Shown here: one piece after another, positions 42,087 to 50,771 of the stretch
How the letters are laid out: the number at the start of each line of letters is the position of its first letter
Numbering within the stretch: the first letter of the stretch is position 1
Source: Pristimantibacillus sp052113225
Lineage (GTDB): Bacteria; Bacillota; Bacilli; Paenibacillales; Paenibacillaceae
Direction: 5' to 3'
Length of the DNA: 64,000 nucleotides
Assembly (NCBI RefSeq): GCF_052113225.1
Contig: NZ_JBFRCT010000002.1
Span: 1 to 64,000 of the forward strand
Position numbers and translations under genes: made by a program
Notes under the pieces: generated by a model
What the model saw: only the letters and a program-made list of their open reading frames with translations
Database searches by the model: none
What the model was told of the DNA's origin: nothing

Positions 42087-43019
42087 ATGTCTAACAATAG
42101 ACCTTTTCAGATTGGAGTACATCCCATCAATTGGGTGGGAGAGGATGTACGTGAGCATGGAGCGGATACGACCTATGAAACGATTTTGGATGATATTCAA
42201 AGACTCGGATTAACCGGCACAGAGATGGGGCGTAAATATCCGCAGGATCTTGCTGTACTAAAGCAGGAGCTTGCATCTCGCGGCATTCAACTGGTATCGC
42301 AATGGAAATCGGTTCTGCTGTCCGATCCCTCTTATCGTGAGCAGGAACTTGCAGCTTATCGAGCGCATTGTGAATTTTTAAGTGAAATGGGCAGTAAGGT
42401 TATCAGCACAGCTGAGGTTGGCGGCTCGCTCCACTTTGATCCACGCCGTACACCAAATGAGAAGGAGGTGCTTCGTCTGGACGAGGACGGCTGGCGCTCC
42501 CTCGCGGAAGGCTTGAACGCTGCGGGAAGCATCGCCCGCGAATTCGGCATGAAGCTTGTTTACCATCATCACGGCGGGACGGTTGTAGAATCCCCTGAGG
42601 AAATCGACCGCCTAATGGAGCTGACGGATCCATCGCTTGTCTCCCTGCTCTATGATACCGGGCATGCCTACTACGGTGGCGCTGATCCGCTTCAGGTGCT
42701 TCGCAAGCATTACGACCGGATTGCTTATATCCATCTAAAAGATATCCGGCCATCCGTTCTGGCTGAAGCCCGTTCGGAAGCAGCTGATTTTGTAACCTGT
42801 ATCCGAAAAGGCGTGTTCACCGTTCCTGGCGACGGCTGTATTGATTTTACCCCTATTATCGCCGAGCTGGTGGACAGAGGATATAACGGATGGGCGATGC
42901 TCGAAGGTGAGCAGGATCCTGCGATTCACCCGCCATACGAATATGCGTTTAACGCGCTGCAACATATAGATACGCTGATTAACGAGAATGCTCGGAAGGG
43001 AGCGAAGGTCAATGAGTAA
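42087..43019 (+). CDS. iolE: myo-inosose-2 dehydratase
   Basis: IolE dehydrates scyllo-inosose to the diketone used by IolD. The 310-aa TIM-barrel protein starts with the typical IGVHPINWVGEDV. It carries metal-ligand segments VYHHHGGTVVE, YDTGHAYYGG, YIHLKDIR and the late GWAMLEGEQD. GAGGAGG precedes the start. Its stop overlaps the iolC start. Confidence 0.96.
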   Translation: MSNNRPFQIGVHPINWVGEDVREHGADTTYETILDDIQRLGLTGTEMGRKYPQDLAVLKQELASRGIQLVSQWKSVLLSDPSYREQELAAYRAHCEFLSEMGSKVISTAEVGGSLHFDPRRTPNEKEVLRLDEDGWRSLAEGLNAAGSIAREFGMKLVYHHHGGTVVESPEEIDRLMELTDPSLVSLLYDTGHAYYGGADPLQVLRKHYDRIAYIHLKDIRPSVLAEARSEAADFVTCIRKGVFTVPGDGCIDFTPIIAELVDRGYNGWAMLEGEQDPAIHPPYEYAFNALQHIDTLINENARKGAKVNE

Positions 43020-44031
43020 AGCTATCCAATTTGATACCGCGAAACCTCTTGATTTCGTTGCAGTTGGCCGTCTTTGTATCGATCTGAACGCTAATGAGAT
43101 TAACCGTCCAATGGAGGAGACCGTTACCTTTACCAAATATGTCGGTGGTTCACCTGCGAATATTTGTATCGGCATGTCCCGTCTTGGACTCAAAAGCGCT
43201 TTTATCGGTAAAGTTGCGAATGATCAGATGGGACGGTTTATCACCGGCTATCTAAACAAAGAAGGCATTGATGCCTCCGGCGTAACGGTTGACCGAACCG
43301 GGGCTGTAACGGGTCTTGCTTTTACGGAAATCAAAAGCCCTACGGATTGCAGTATTCTCATGTACAGAGACAATGTGGCTGATTTGCTGCTGGAAGCGGG
43401 AGAAGTACGGGAGGAGCTTATTGCTGAGGCGAAGCTGCTCTTGATCTCCGGCACGGCGCTTGCCCAAAGCCCATCGCGTGAGGCTGTATTTCAAGCATTG
43501 GATTACGCCAAGAAGCATGGAGCAGTCATTGCCTTTGATCTCGATTATCGGCCTTATACATGGACTTCGGATGAAGAAACAGCTGTCTATTACAATCTGG
43601 CAGCAGAGAAGTGCGACATTATTATCGGAACGCGGGAAGAGTTCGATATGATGGAACGTCTTGGGAATAATCCGGAGCGGGACGATCATATTACAGCAGC
43701 CAAATGGTTCAATCATTCCGCTGATATCGTCATTATCAAACATGGCAAGGACGGCTCTATCGCGTATACGAAGGACGGCTCCTCGCATCGGGCAAGAAGC
43801 TTCCCTGCTAAAGTTGTGAAGACGTTTGGAGCAGGCGACTCTTATGCGGCGGGATTCCTTTATGGATTAATGCAGGGCTGGGACATCAGCGCCAGCATGG
43901 AGTTCGGCAGCGCTGCAGCCTGCATCGTCATCTCCAGTCATAGCTGCTCGGATGCAATGCCGAAGGCACCACAAGTCCATGCCTATATTGAAGCTTGTCT
44001 CAAGGGCGAAATTACAGCTGCTAGCAACTAA
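43012..44031 (+). CDS. iolC: 5-dehydro-2-deoxygluconokinase
   Basis: This PfkB-family kinase phosphorylates 5-keto-2-deoxygluconate. The product has the N-terminal glycine motif (KYVGGSPANICIGMSRLG) and the C-terminal catalytic motif (TFGAGDSYAAGFLYGL). ATG 43012 is chosen because it overlaps the iolE stop (ATGAGTAA) and has GGGAGCGAAGG upstream; an in-frame ATG at 42988 inside iolE is less likely. The next pathway enzyme, the aldolase IolJ, is not encoded in the operon. Confidence 0.95.
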   Translation: MSKAIQFDTAKPLDFVAVGRLCIDLNANEINRPMEETVTFTKYVGGSPANICIGMSRLGLKSAFIGKVANDQMGRFITGYLNKEGIDASGVTVDRTGAVTGLAFTEIKSPTDCSILMYRDNVADLLLEAGEVREELIAEAKLLLISGTALAQSPSREAVFQALDYAKKHGAVIAFDLDYRPYTWTSDEETAVYYNLAAEKCDIIIGTREEFDMMERLGNNPERDDHITAAKWFNHSADIVIIKHGKDGSIAYTKDGSSHRARSFPAKVVKTFGAGDSYAAGFLYGLMQGWDISASMEFGSAAACIVISSHSCSDAMPKAPQVHAYIEACLKGEITAASN

Positions 44032-44065
44032 ATAACCACACTTATTAGAAAGCGGGGAACGACTT

Positions 44066-45544
44066 ATGACGAATTCAACGAATACAAACACAAATACAAG
44101 TGTCCAAACTTTAAATAATCTAATCGGCGGGCAGTGGGTACCTTCCCGTTCCGGTAAAACAGAGCCTGTCTATAATCCGGCAACTGAAGAAGTGCTCGCT
44201 TATGTGCCGATCTCTTCGAGAGAGGATCTTGATGAAGCAGTTGCTGCAGCAAAAGCAGCTTTCGGCAGCTGGAGCAAAACGCCGGTGCCGCGCCGTGCAC
44301 GTGTACTGTTCAAATATCAACAGCTGCTCGTTGAAAATTGGGAGGAGCTGGCTCGCCTCATTACACTGGAGAACGGCAAAAGCTACACGGAAGCTTACGG
44401 CGAGGTACAGCGCGGTATTGAGTGCGTAGAGTTCGCGGCTGGTGCTCCGAATCTGATGATGGGCAAGCAGCTTCCGGATATCGCTTCGAATCTGGAATCC
44501 GGCATGTACCGCTATCCAATCGGGGTAGTTGGCGGCATTACGCCGTTTAACTTCCCGATGATGGTTCCTTGCTGGATGTTCCCGCTTGCTATTGCTTGTG
44601 GCAATGCCTTTGTCCTGAAGCCTTCCGAACGGACACCGTTGCTTGCAGCACGACTTGCTGAGCTCTTCGAAGAAGCAGGCTTGCCGGCAGGTGTACTGAG
44701 CATCGTTCATGGTGCCCATGATGTCGTAAATGGCTTACTGGAAAATAAAGATGTGGCTGCGATCTCCTTCGTTGGTTCCCAGCCAGTTGCTGAATATGTG
44801 TACAAAACAGGAACAGCTAACGGCAAACGGGTGCAGGCGCTGGCTGGCGCCAAAAATCACTCCATCGTTATGCCGGATGCTGACCTTGATGCTTCCGTCA
44901 CACAGATTGTCAGTGCAGCCTTTGGTTCAGCGGGCGAACGCTGTATGGCTTGTGCAGTTGTTATTGCGGTTGGCGATGTAGCGGATCCGCTTATTGAGAG
45001 GCTGCAGCAGGCGGCGGACGCGATTACAATCGGCAACGGATTGGAAGATGGCGTATTCCTTGGACCAGTCATCCGTGATTCCCATAAACAGCGTACCCTC
45101 GGCTATATCGAATCGGGCGAGCAGGAAGGTGCAACGCTGCTGCGCGATGGCCGCAAGGATGCTGCTGCAAGCGAGAACGGCTATTTTGTAGGACCAACCA
45201 TCTTCGATAACGTAAGCTGCGAGATGAAAATTTGGAAAGATGAGATTTTCGCACCGGTGCTGTCAATTATGCGTGCTGCTTCCCTTGATGAAGCTATTGA
45301 AATTGCTAATCAGTCCACATTTGCGAATGGCGCTTGTCTCTTCACGAAGGATGGCAGCAATGTCCGTCAGTTCCGTGAAACCATAGACGCTGGTATGCTT
45401 GGGATCAATCTTGGCGTTCCTGCGCCGATGGCCTTCTTCCCGTTCTCTGGCTGGAAGGAATCCTTCTATGGCGATCTTCATGCCAATGGTACGGATGGAG
45501 TCGAATTCTATACTCGTAAAAAAATGGTGACAGCTCGCTGGTAA
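44066..45544 (+). CDS. iolA: methylmalonate-semialdehyde dehydrogenase (CoA-acylating)
   Basis: IolA/MmsA converts malonic semialdehyde, the last inositol product, to acetyl-CoA and CO2 using NAD and CoA. The 492-aa aldehyde dehydrogenase has the family's TPFNFPMMVPCWMFP segment, FVGSQPVAEYVY, and the catalytic Cys near 293 in GERCMAC. GCGGGGA precedes the start. It is the fourth gene of the operon. Confidence 0.95.
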   Translation: MTNSTNTNTNTSVQTLNNLIGGQWVPSRSGKTEPVYNPATEEVLAYVPISSREDLDEAVAAAKAAFGSWSKTPVPRRARVLFKYQQLLVENWEELARLITLENGKSYTEAYGEVQRGIECVEFAAGAPNLMMGKQLPDIASNLESGMYRYPIGVVGGITPFNFPMMVPCWMFPLAIACGNAFVLKPSERTPLLAARLAELFEEAGLPAGVLSIVHGAHDVVNGLLENKDVAAISFVGSQPVAEYVYKTGTANGKRVQALAGAKNHSIVMPDADLDASVTQIVSAAFGSAGERCMACAVVIAVGDVADPLIERLQQAADAITIGNGLEDGVFLGPVIRDSHKQRTLGYIESGEQEGATLLRDGRKDAAASENGYFVGPTIFDNVSCEMKIWKDEIFAPVLSIMRAASLDEAIEIANQSTFANGACLFTKDGSNVRQFRETIDAGMLGINLGVPAPMAFFPFSGWKESFYGDLHANGTDGVEFYTRKKMVTARW

Positions 45545-45569
45545 GCGGGCTTACAGGGGGAGCAGCGAA

Positions 45570-46583
45570 ATGAGCAAGGTTAGAGTAGGTATTATCGGCG
45601 CGGGGCGTATCGGCAAAATTCATGCCGATAACCTGCTCCGCATGGCGGAAGCAGAGATTGTAGCCATTAGTGATCTTTACGCAAATGAAGAGCTGAAGGC
45701 ATGGGCAAGCGAACGCGGTATTAGCATGGTTACGACGGACAGCTCGGAACTTATTGGACATCCGGATATTGACGCCGTCTTTATTTGTTCGTCGACGGAT
45801 ACCCATGTTCCGCTCATTATTCAAGCAGCAGAAGCGGGCAAGCATGTATTTTGCGAGAAGCCGGTCAGCATGGATGTGAGCAAGACCAAGGAAGCGCTCG
45901 TTGCAGTCGATAAGGCTGGAGTAAAGCTGCAAATCGGATTTAATCGGCGCTTTGACCATAATTTCAAACGTCTGCGGGAGCTTGTTGCACAAAATCGCGT
46001 TGGCGTTCCGCATCTGGTGAAGATCACGTCACGGGATCCGAATCCGCCTAGCCCGGAATACATTAAGGTATCCGGCGGCATCTTCATGGATATGGCGATT
46101 CATGATTTTGATATGGCTCGTTTTATATCGGGCAGTGAGGTTGAGACGGTGTACACACAAGGAGCGGTCCTCATTGATCCGGTAATCGGTGAATTGGGTG
46201 ACTACGATACGGCTGTAACGACGCTTACCTTTACAAGTGGTGCATTGGCCATCATTGATAACAGCCGCCGTGCTGTATACGGTTATGATCAGCGTGTTGA
46301 GGTGTTTGGCTCTCGAGGTGCCGCTTCGGCGGAGAATGATTACCCGAATACGGTTACCGTTAGCGATGAGATGGGTGTAGTCCGTGATAAACCGCTTCAC
46401 TTCTTCCTCGAGCGTTATAACGAGGCGTATGTCGAGGAAACAAGGATGTTCATCGGCAGTGTATTGCATAACCATCCACTCCAGGTTGAAGGTAATGATG
46501 GACTTCAAGCCGAGCTAATTGCGCTGGCTGCGAAGCAGTCTGCCAAGCTGGGAAGACCAGTTAAGCTAAGCGAACTGATTTGA
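45570..46583 (+). CDS. iolG: inositol 2-dehydrogenase
   Basis: IolG oxidises myo-inositol to scyllo-inosose, the first step of the pathway, with NAD. The 337-aa Gfo/Idh/MocA protein has the Rossmann motif VGIIGAGRIGKIHADN, the EKP motif (FCEKPVS) near 94-97 and the active-site segment GGIFMDMAIHDFDMAR near 170-185. It starts 25 nt after iolA, with AGGGGGAG. Confidence 0.95.
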   Translation: MSKVRVGIIGAGRIGKIHADNLLRMAEAEIVAISDLYANEELKAWASERGISMVTTDSSELIGHPDIDAVFICSSTDTHVPLIIQAAEAGKHVFCEKPVSMDVSKTKEALVAVDKAGVKLQIGFNRRFDHNFKRLRELVAQNRVGVPHLVKITSRDPNPPSPEYIKVSGGIFMDMAIHDFDMARFISGSEVETVYTQGAVLIDPVIGELGDYDTAVTTLTFTSGALAIIDNSRRAVYGYDQRVEVFGSRGAASAENDYPNTVTVSDEMGVVRDKPLHFFLERYNEAYVEETRMFIGSVLHNHPLQVEGNDGLQAELIALAAKQSAKLGRPVKLSELI

Positions 46584-46614
46584 TTATTCGAACCTATAAA
46601 GGAGGCTGAATGCT

Positions 46615-47436
46615 ATGAGTGAATTAATCGTAAAGCCTGTGCAGGCACCTGGTGCTGACGGCAGCGTGTTATCCATTACGCCGCAGTCTGCTGGCTGGGA
46701 GTATGTTGGTTTTGAAGTGTTCAAGCTAGCCCCGGGGCAATCGCTGCATCGTGAAACGGGGGATCAGGAAGCTTGCCTCGTGCTATTGAGCGGCAAAGCA
46801 GATGTCTCCACGAGCACCAGGAGCTGGGATAACATCGGCGAGAGAATGAGTGTATTTGAGAAAATACCACCATACTCCGTCTATGTGCCAAACGGCGACA
46901 GCTGGAATATAACGGCGCTTACGGAGCTTGAGCTTGCGGTATGCCTTGCGCCTGGCAAGGGTGGGCATGAAGCCCGTCTAATCTCGCCAGACCAAGTTAG
47001 CGTGGAGAATCGGGGCAACGGCAATATGGCGCGTCTCGTTCAAAATATTTTGCCGGAGACGGAGCCTGCTGACAGTCTGCTTGTTGTCGAAGTATTTACG
47101 CCTGGCGGACATTGGTCGAGCTATCCGCCGCACAAGCATGACCGGGATTTCCTTCCGGAGGAGTCATTCCTTGAGGAAACGTATTATTATCGTACCAATC
47201 CGAGTCAGGGCTTTGCGGTACAACGGGTCTATACGGATGATCGCTCGCTTGATGAGACGCTGGCTGTTGCTGACGGTGAGGCGGTGCTTGTACCAAAAGG
47301 GTATCATCCGGTTTCGGCGCCACCGGGTTATGACGTCTATTATCTGAATGTAATGGCCGGACCAACCCGTATATGGAAGTTCTATAATGATCCAGCTCAT
47401 GCGTGGCTGATGCCTTCCCCAGCAGTTCCCAGATAA
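46615..47436 (+). CDS. iolB: 5-deoxy-glucuronate isomerase
   Basis: IolB isomerises 5-deoxyglucuronate to 5-keto-2-deoxygluconate. The 273-aa bicupin shows the metal-site segments GHWSSYPPHKHDRD and ETYYYRTNPSQGFAVQRVYT, and the late VLVPKGYHPVSAPPGYD. AAGGAGG precedes the start. It is the last enzyme gene of the iol operon and is followed by the LacI-type regulator. Confidence 0.95.
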   Translation: MSELIVKPVQAPGADGSVLSITPQSAGWEYVGFEVFKLAPGQSLHRETGDQEACLVLLSGKADVSTSTRSWDNIGERMSVFEKIPPYSVYVPNGDSWNITALTELELAVCLAPGKGGHEARLISPDQVSVENRGNGNMARLVQNILPETEPADSLLVVEVFTPGGHWSSYPPHKHDRDFLPEESFLEETYYYRTNPSQGFAVQRVYTDDRSLDETLAVADGEAVLVPKGYHPVSAPPGYDVYYLNVMAGPTRIWKFYNDPAHAWLMPSPAVPR

Positions 47437-47440
47437 TCAT

Positions 47441-47454
47441 TGAAAGCGCTCCCC
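47441..47454. promoter_or_regulatory. LacI/CcpA-type operator candidate before the LacI-type gene
   Basis: TGAAAGCGCTCCCC matches the cre consensus at 12 of 14 positions and carries the AAAGCGCT core. It lies 54 bp before ATG 47508, just after the iolB stop. Confidence 0.5.
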
Positions 47455-47507
47455 TTTGCGCGCATAATGAACTTAAATATGTTACGTGCGAATGGAGACC
47501 ATCAATC

Positions 47508-48530
47508 ATGAAAGCGACCATATATGATGTAGCAAAGGAAGCTGGCGTATCGATTGCTACTGTATCCCTTGTCATCAATGGTAAAGGGAAGATCAGTGAG
47601 GAACGCCGGGAAGAGATCAGGCAGATCATCATGCGTATGGGCTACAAGCCAAGCATGATCGCTTCTGCCCTAACGGGTAAGAAGACGTATGCACTTGGTT
47701 TGCTTGTCCCGGACATCTCGAATCCCTTTTTCGCCGAGATTGCGAGAGCAGTCGAGGATGAAGGACAGCGTCACGGATACAGCGTCTTTATTTGCAGCAC
47801 GGATAACAAGGACGAGAAGGTTGAGCACTATGCCGCACTGCTGCAGCAGAAAAACGTAGATGGCGTTATCATCGGCACTGGTCTGAAGGAGCTGTCTGTA
47901 TTGAAGCCGTTGCTGCAGGGAGGAGTTCCTGTTGCTCTGCTTGCGAGGGAGTTTCCATCGGTCGTCGTTCCATCCGTTGTTGTGGATGACTATGCGGGCG
48001 GTGCCGCAGCGGCTGAGCATCTGATCTCGCTTGGACATCGCCATCTCGCCGTATTGGCGGAACAGGATTCAATCAGCAGCAGTAGAGAACGGGTACGCGG
48101 GTTCAGGCATACCGCCGAAGCAGCAGGGATCACAATCGATCCGGCATTTGTTCTAAGCTCCGGTATCAAAGAGGGGAAGAACAAGGCGCAGGAGCTGCTG
48201 CAAATGGACGATCGTCCAACCGCTATATTCTGCTGCAACGATATGCTTGCGATTGGTGCGCTCCGAGCGGCCAAAGAAATGGGACTTCGTATTCCGCAGG
48301 ACTGCTCGATTGTCGGCTTCGACGATACGGTGCTCGCTTCCGTGACGGATCCGCCGCTTACAACGATTGCCCAGCCAATCGAGCAGATGGGGCAGACAGC
48401 CGTGCAACTGCTAATCCGCCAAATCGGACAGCCGGGAGAACAGCCTGAACGTATTGTTCTGACACCTTCGCTCTCCATCAGGCAATCTTCAATGGCATTA
48501 AGATTATATCCTGAACAGTCTATTTCTTGA
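47508..48530 (+). CDS. LacI-family transcriptional regulator, probable inositol operon regulator
   Basis: The 340-aa product has an N-terminal LacI HTH (IYDVAKEAGVSIATVSLVIN) and a hinge/effector domain of periplasmic-binding type (LGLLVPDISNPFFAEIARAV, FGDD-like VGFDDTVLASVTDPPLTTI). ATG 47508 is chosen over the longer frame from 47403, because the HTH begins at residue 4 and GGAG lies 10 nt upstream. By position it should regulate the iol genes, taking the place of the DeoR-type IolR of Bacillus subtilis. It could also be a response gene for another sugar. A strong terminator follows. Confidence 0.88.
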   Translation: MKATIYDVAKEAGVSIATVSLVINGKGKISEERREEIRQIIMRMGYKPSMIASALTGKKTYALGLLVPDISNPFFAEIARAVEDEGQRHGYSVFICSTDNKDEKVEHYAALLQQKNVDGVIIGTGLKELSVLKPLLQGGVPVALLAREFPSVVVPSVVVDDYAGGAAAAEHLISLGHRHLAVLAEQDSISSSRERVRGFRHTAEAAGITIDPAFVLSSGIKEGKNKAQELLQMDDRPTAIFCCNDMLAIGALRAAKEMGLRIPQDCSIVGFDDTVLASVTDPPLTTIAQPIEQMGQTAVQLLIRQIGQPGEQPERIVLTPSLSIRQSSMALRLYPEQSIS

Positions 48531-48544
48531 GCTGCAAGCTGACG

Positions 48545-48580
48545 AAGAGGCTGAACCCTGATGGGTTCAGCCTCTTTTTT
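48545..48580 (+). terminator. terminator at the end of the iol region
   Basis: AAGAGGCTGAACCC pairs perfectly with GGGTTCAGCCTCTT across a TGAT loop, followed by T6. Confidence 0.93.
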
Positions 48581-48902
48581 GCAACTCCCGCAACACGCAC
48601 GCAGCTACGTTGTACATTATGCAGCATATCAATCGAATTTGAGCAGCATAGTAGACCTGTATTGCACTTTATACAGTATATCGTGCAACATAAGTCACTC
48701 GTGGGGTCAAGAAAGCTGGATTATCTTGCATTCCGTACAACGGACGCCGGGGCATGAGTGTTGGATAGGGGCAGATCTAACCGGTTTTAAGAAAAACTTT
48801 AGGTTTGCCCTACCTATTATTTAAGCAATTCGTTCTAACCTAGGGTAAGACAAAACGGATTCCTTTATCAGGATCCCTAGGATAGAAAGGTTATGAAACA
48901 GG
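48581..48902. other. gene-free stretch upstream of the VanZ-like gene, with a dyad
   Basis: No convincing gene lies here. The short open frames have no ribosome site and odd composition. The one clear structure is a dyad at 48662-48688: TTGCAC and GTGCAA enclose TATAC-A-GTATA, with two unpaired bases on each side. It could be an operator or a small RNA hairpin. No promoter is obvious. Confidence 0.4.
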
Positions 48903-49430
48903 ATGAAGAATACTAAAGGAATGATCATGGTTTTTGCATCAACGTTGTTTTTATTGTATCTATACATTTTGCTCAAAGTGATATTGTTCAAATATGGTAC
49001 GGTTAATCTTACTTTTCTATGGCAGCAGCTTCACAGAACGATCGAATATCCCGATTATATGGAATATGGCTTACAGCGGGCTAATTTTACACCGTTCAAA
49101 TCAATCGAGCAGAACATTCACAGGCTGTCTGACTTTAATGATCAGATTAATTTAATAGGGAATATTGTGATCTTTATGCCTTGCGGTATTTTCATCAGAT
49201 TGTGGTCCAATCGTACTCTCTCCTCTTTCCTTGTTGCATTCGTCCTTTCTTTTAGCTTAAGTTTAGGGCTGGAATGCTCGCAGCTCTTATTCGCGATGGG
49301 CAGATTTGATGTAGATGATCTTATCCTGAATGGAGCAGGCGGCCTGCTGGGCTGGGGTTTGCTTGTTCTGCGAAAAGAAAAGGGGTTGTCTCAAAAGGGG
49401 ACTCGTTTGCTAAAGGAACAGCACACTTAG
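48903..49430 (+). CDS. VanZ-like family membrane protein
   Basis: The 175-aa product has a first helix (about 8-28), then the VanZ-type segment NFTPFKSIEQN, followed by IGNIVIFMPCGIFI, LECSQLLFAMGRFDVDDLILN and GGLLGWG with three further helices. VanZ-like proteins are widespread in Firmicutes; the founding member gives low-level teicoplanin resistance, but most members have no known role. The start follows AAAGG by 12 nt, so initiation is probably weak. It stands alone. Confidence 0.82.
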   Translation: MKNTKGMIMVFASTLFLLYLYILLKVILFKYGTVNLTFLWQQLHRTIEYPDYMEYGLQRANFTPFKSIEQNIHRLSDFNDQINLIGNIVIFMPCGIFIRLWSNRTLSSFLVAFVLSFSLSLGLECSQLLFAMGRFDVDDLILNGAGGLLGWGLLVLRKEKGLSQKGTRLLKEQHT

Positions 49431-49510
49431 CTATAATATAGAATTTCGGGGCAGAGAGAGAGAACCAGTACAGTTGTCGTCGCTATGCTAACGAAGCGAG
49501 AGATGCTTAA

Positions 49511-49617
49511 TTTTTAGGAAAACAGAGGCTTCATTAATTTAACGAATCATGGTAACACTATTTGGCTAGTTAGTGGCAACGTGGTGATCTTCTACCGCGA
49601 TGAAAAAGTTTCTGAGT
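49511..49617 (+). pseudogene. possible C-terminal gene remnant
   Basis: About 34 codons end in TAA just before a terminator and read as plausible protein (ENRGFINLTNHGNTIWLVSG, then NVVIFYRDEKVSE). There is an in-frame stop upstream and no start codon. The family is not recognised and the stretch could be chance. Confidence 0.25.
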
Positions 49618-49621
49618 AAGA

Positions 49622-49672
49622 AAAAGAGGCTGTTCCGAAAGTCTAAACGACTTAGGTACAGCCTCTTTCTTG
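49622..49672 (+). terminator. terminator in the decayed region
   Basis: AAGAGGCTGT (49624-49633) pairs with ACAGCCTCTT (49658-49667), with an inner AAGTC/GACTT stem. T-rich sequence follows. Confidence 0.8.
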
Positions 49673-49695
49673 TTTATTTCGATCAAAGAATGCGA

Positions 49696-49803
49696 TTATC
49701 CTTGCCAATGGATCAGACCGGACTCAACTGCAGCTGACAGCAGTGATTTATCGCTGCTTGTTTTTTTATTGCCTGGCAAACATCTTATCAAATCGATAGA
49801 AAT
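49696..49803 (-). pseudogene. possible C-terminal gene remnant on the minus strand
   Basis: Thirty-five codons ending in TAA at 49696 read as plausible protein (DLIRCLPGNKKTSSDKSLLS, then AAVESGLIHWQG). An in-frame stop precedes it and no start is present. It could be the tail of a lost gene. I do not recognise the family. Confidence 0.25.
49739..49767 (+). terminator. second hairpin with T tract in the decayed region
   Basis: AGCAGTGA (49739-49746) pairs with TCGCTGCT (49751-49758) with one T-G pair, followed by TGTTTTTTT. Confidence 0.6.
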
Positions 49804-49874
49804 CTAATCGTTGTTACGTTTTCTCCTTCTCGATCCATCGTTAGAATGAAGGTGTAGATAAGGAGGGGACACAT

Positions 49875-50768
49875 ATGATTGCAAAAATGTATAAATACCG
49901 CTGGCAGTACCTGATGATTTTACCGGCAGTTGTGCTGCTGTTTCTATTCAACTATATCCCGATGCTGGGTATTCAGATTGCGTTTAAGAACTTCTCAATC
50001 GGCACCTCAATGTGGGATAGCAGCTGGGCTGGATTTGACAATTTCTCGTTTGTCCATGAGCCGCAATTCTGGACGGTGGTTCAGAATACCCTTTATATTT
50101 CGGTTCTGAAATTTGTCTTTGGTTTCCCGATGCCGATTCTCCTCGCCCTTATGATTAATGAGATTACGCATCCCTTTTTCAAAAAAATTGTCCAGTCGGT
50201 CAGCTACTTGCCGCATTTCTTCTCCTGGATCGTGGTGGCTTACATTCTGCAATCCTTCCTGACGTTAGATGGCGGACTAGTTAATGACCTCATTGGACGT
50301 GCAGGCGGAGAACCGATCTTCTTTCTTGGTACGAATGAGTGGTTCCGTCCGATGATCGTATCCAGTGGTTTATGGAAAGAGGTGGGCTGGAACACGATTC
50401 TCTACCTGGCAGCGATATCCACCATTGATCCGCAACTATATGAAGCGGCAAAGGTCGAAGGGGCAGGGAAATTTGCGCAGATGCGGCATATTACGATTCC
50501 GGGTATTTTGCCAACGATATCGATTGTACTCATCCTGAGCATCCCAAGTCTAATCACGGTAGGGATGGATCAGATCTATCCTATGATGAATTCAGCCAAT
50601 CAGGAAGTTGCGGATGTTCTCGATACCTATGTCCTACGTAATGGTCTGCAGCAAGGATATTTCGGTATGGCCACTGCAGTTGGTCTGGTATCATCGATCA
50701 TTAGTCTCCTGCTCGTCGTGTCGACGAACACATTCTCCAAGAAAATCAACGGAGAGGGGCTGTGGTGA
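49875..50768 (+). CDS. CUT1 ABC transporter permease (LplB type)
   Basis: The 297-aa membrane protein has six helices. The LplB-type N-terminus is present (ILPAVVLLFLFNYIPMLGIQ), as is the EAA motif (QLYEAAKVEGAGKFAQM) near 190. AAGGAGGGG lies 9 nt before the ATG. It is the first gene of a five-gene set: two permeases, a lipoprotein, a histidine kinase and a response regulator. The ATPase is not encoded locally. Confidence 0.92.
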   Translation: MIAKMYKYRWQYLMILPAVVLLFLFNYIPMLGIQIAFKNFSIGTSMWDSSWAGFDNFSFVHEPQFWTVVQNTLYISVLKFVFGFPMPILLALMINEITHPFFKKIVQSVSYLPHFFSWIVVAYILQSFLTLDGGLVNDLIGRAGGEPIFFLGTNEWFRPMIVSSGLWKEVGWNTILYLAAISTIDPQLYEAAKVEGAGKFAQMRHITIPGILPTISIVLILSIPSLITVGMDQIYPMMNSANQEVADVLDTYVLRNGLQQGYFGMATAVGLVSSIISLLLVVSTNTFSKKINGEGLW

Positions 50769-50771
50769 CAA

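Larger units (their letters stand above)
49431..49874. other. region of decayed sequence with two terminators, upstream of a transporter operon
   Basis: This 444-bp region has no intact gene. It contains two terminator-like hairpins (49622 and 49739) and two short open stretches that read like gene tails on opposite strands (listed separately). GATAAGGAGGGG at its end is the ribosome site for 49875. No clear promoter for the following operon was found. Confidence 0.4.

Noticed and set aside
45405..46013. 202-codon open frame antisense to iolA/iolG
   Set aside because: It overlaps two certain genes on the opposite strand and has no ribosome site or recognisable domain.
48527..48824. Overlapping 76- and 87-codon frames after the iol terminator
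   Set aside because: They cross the terminator, have no ribosome site and read as random sequence.
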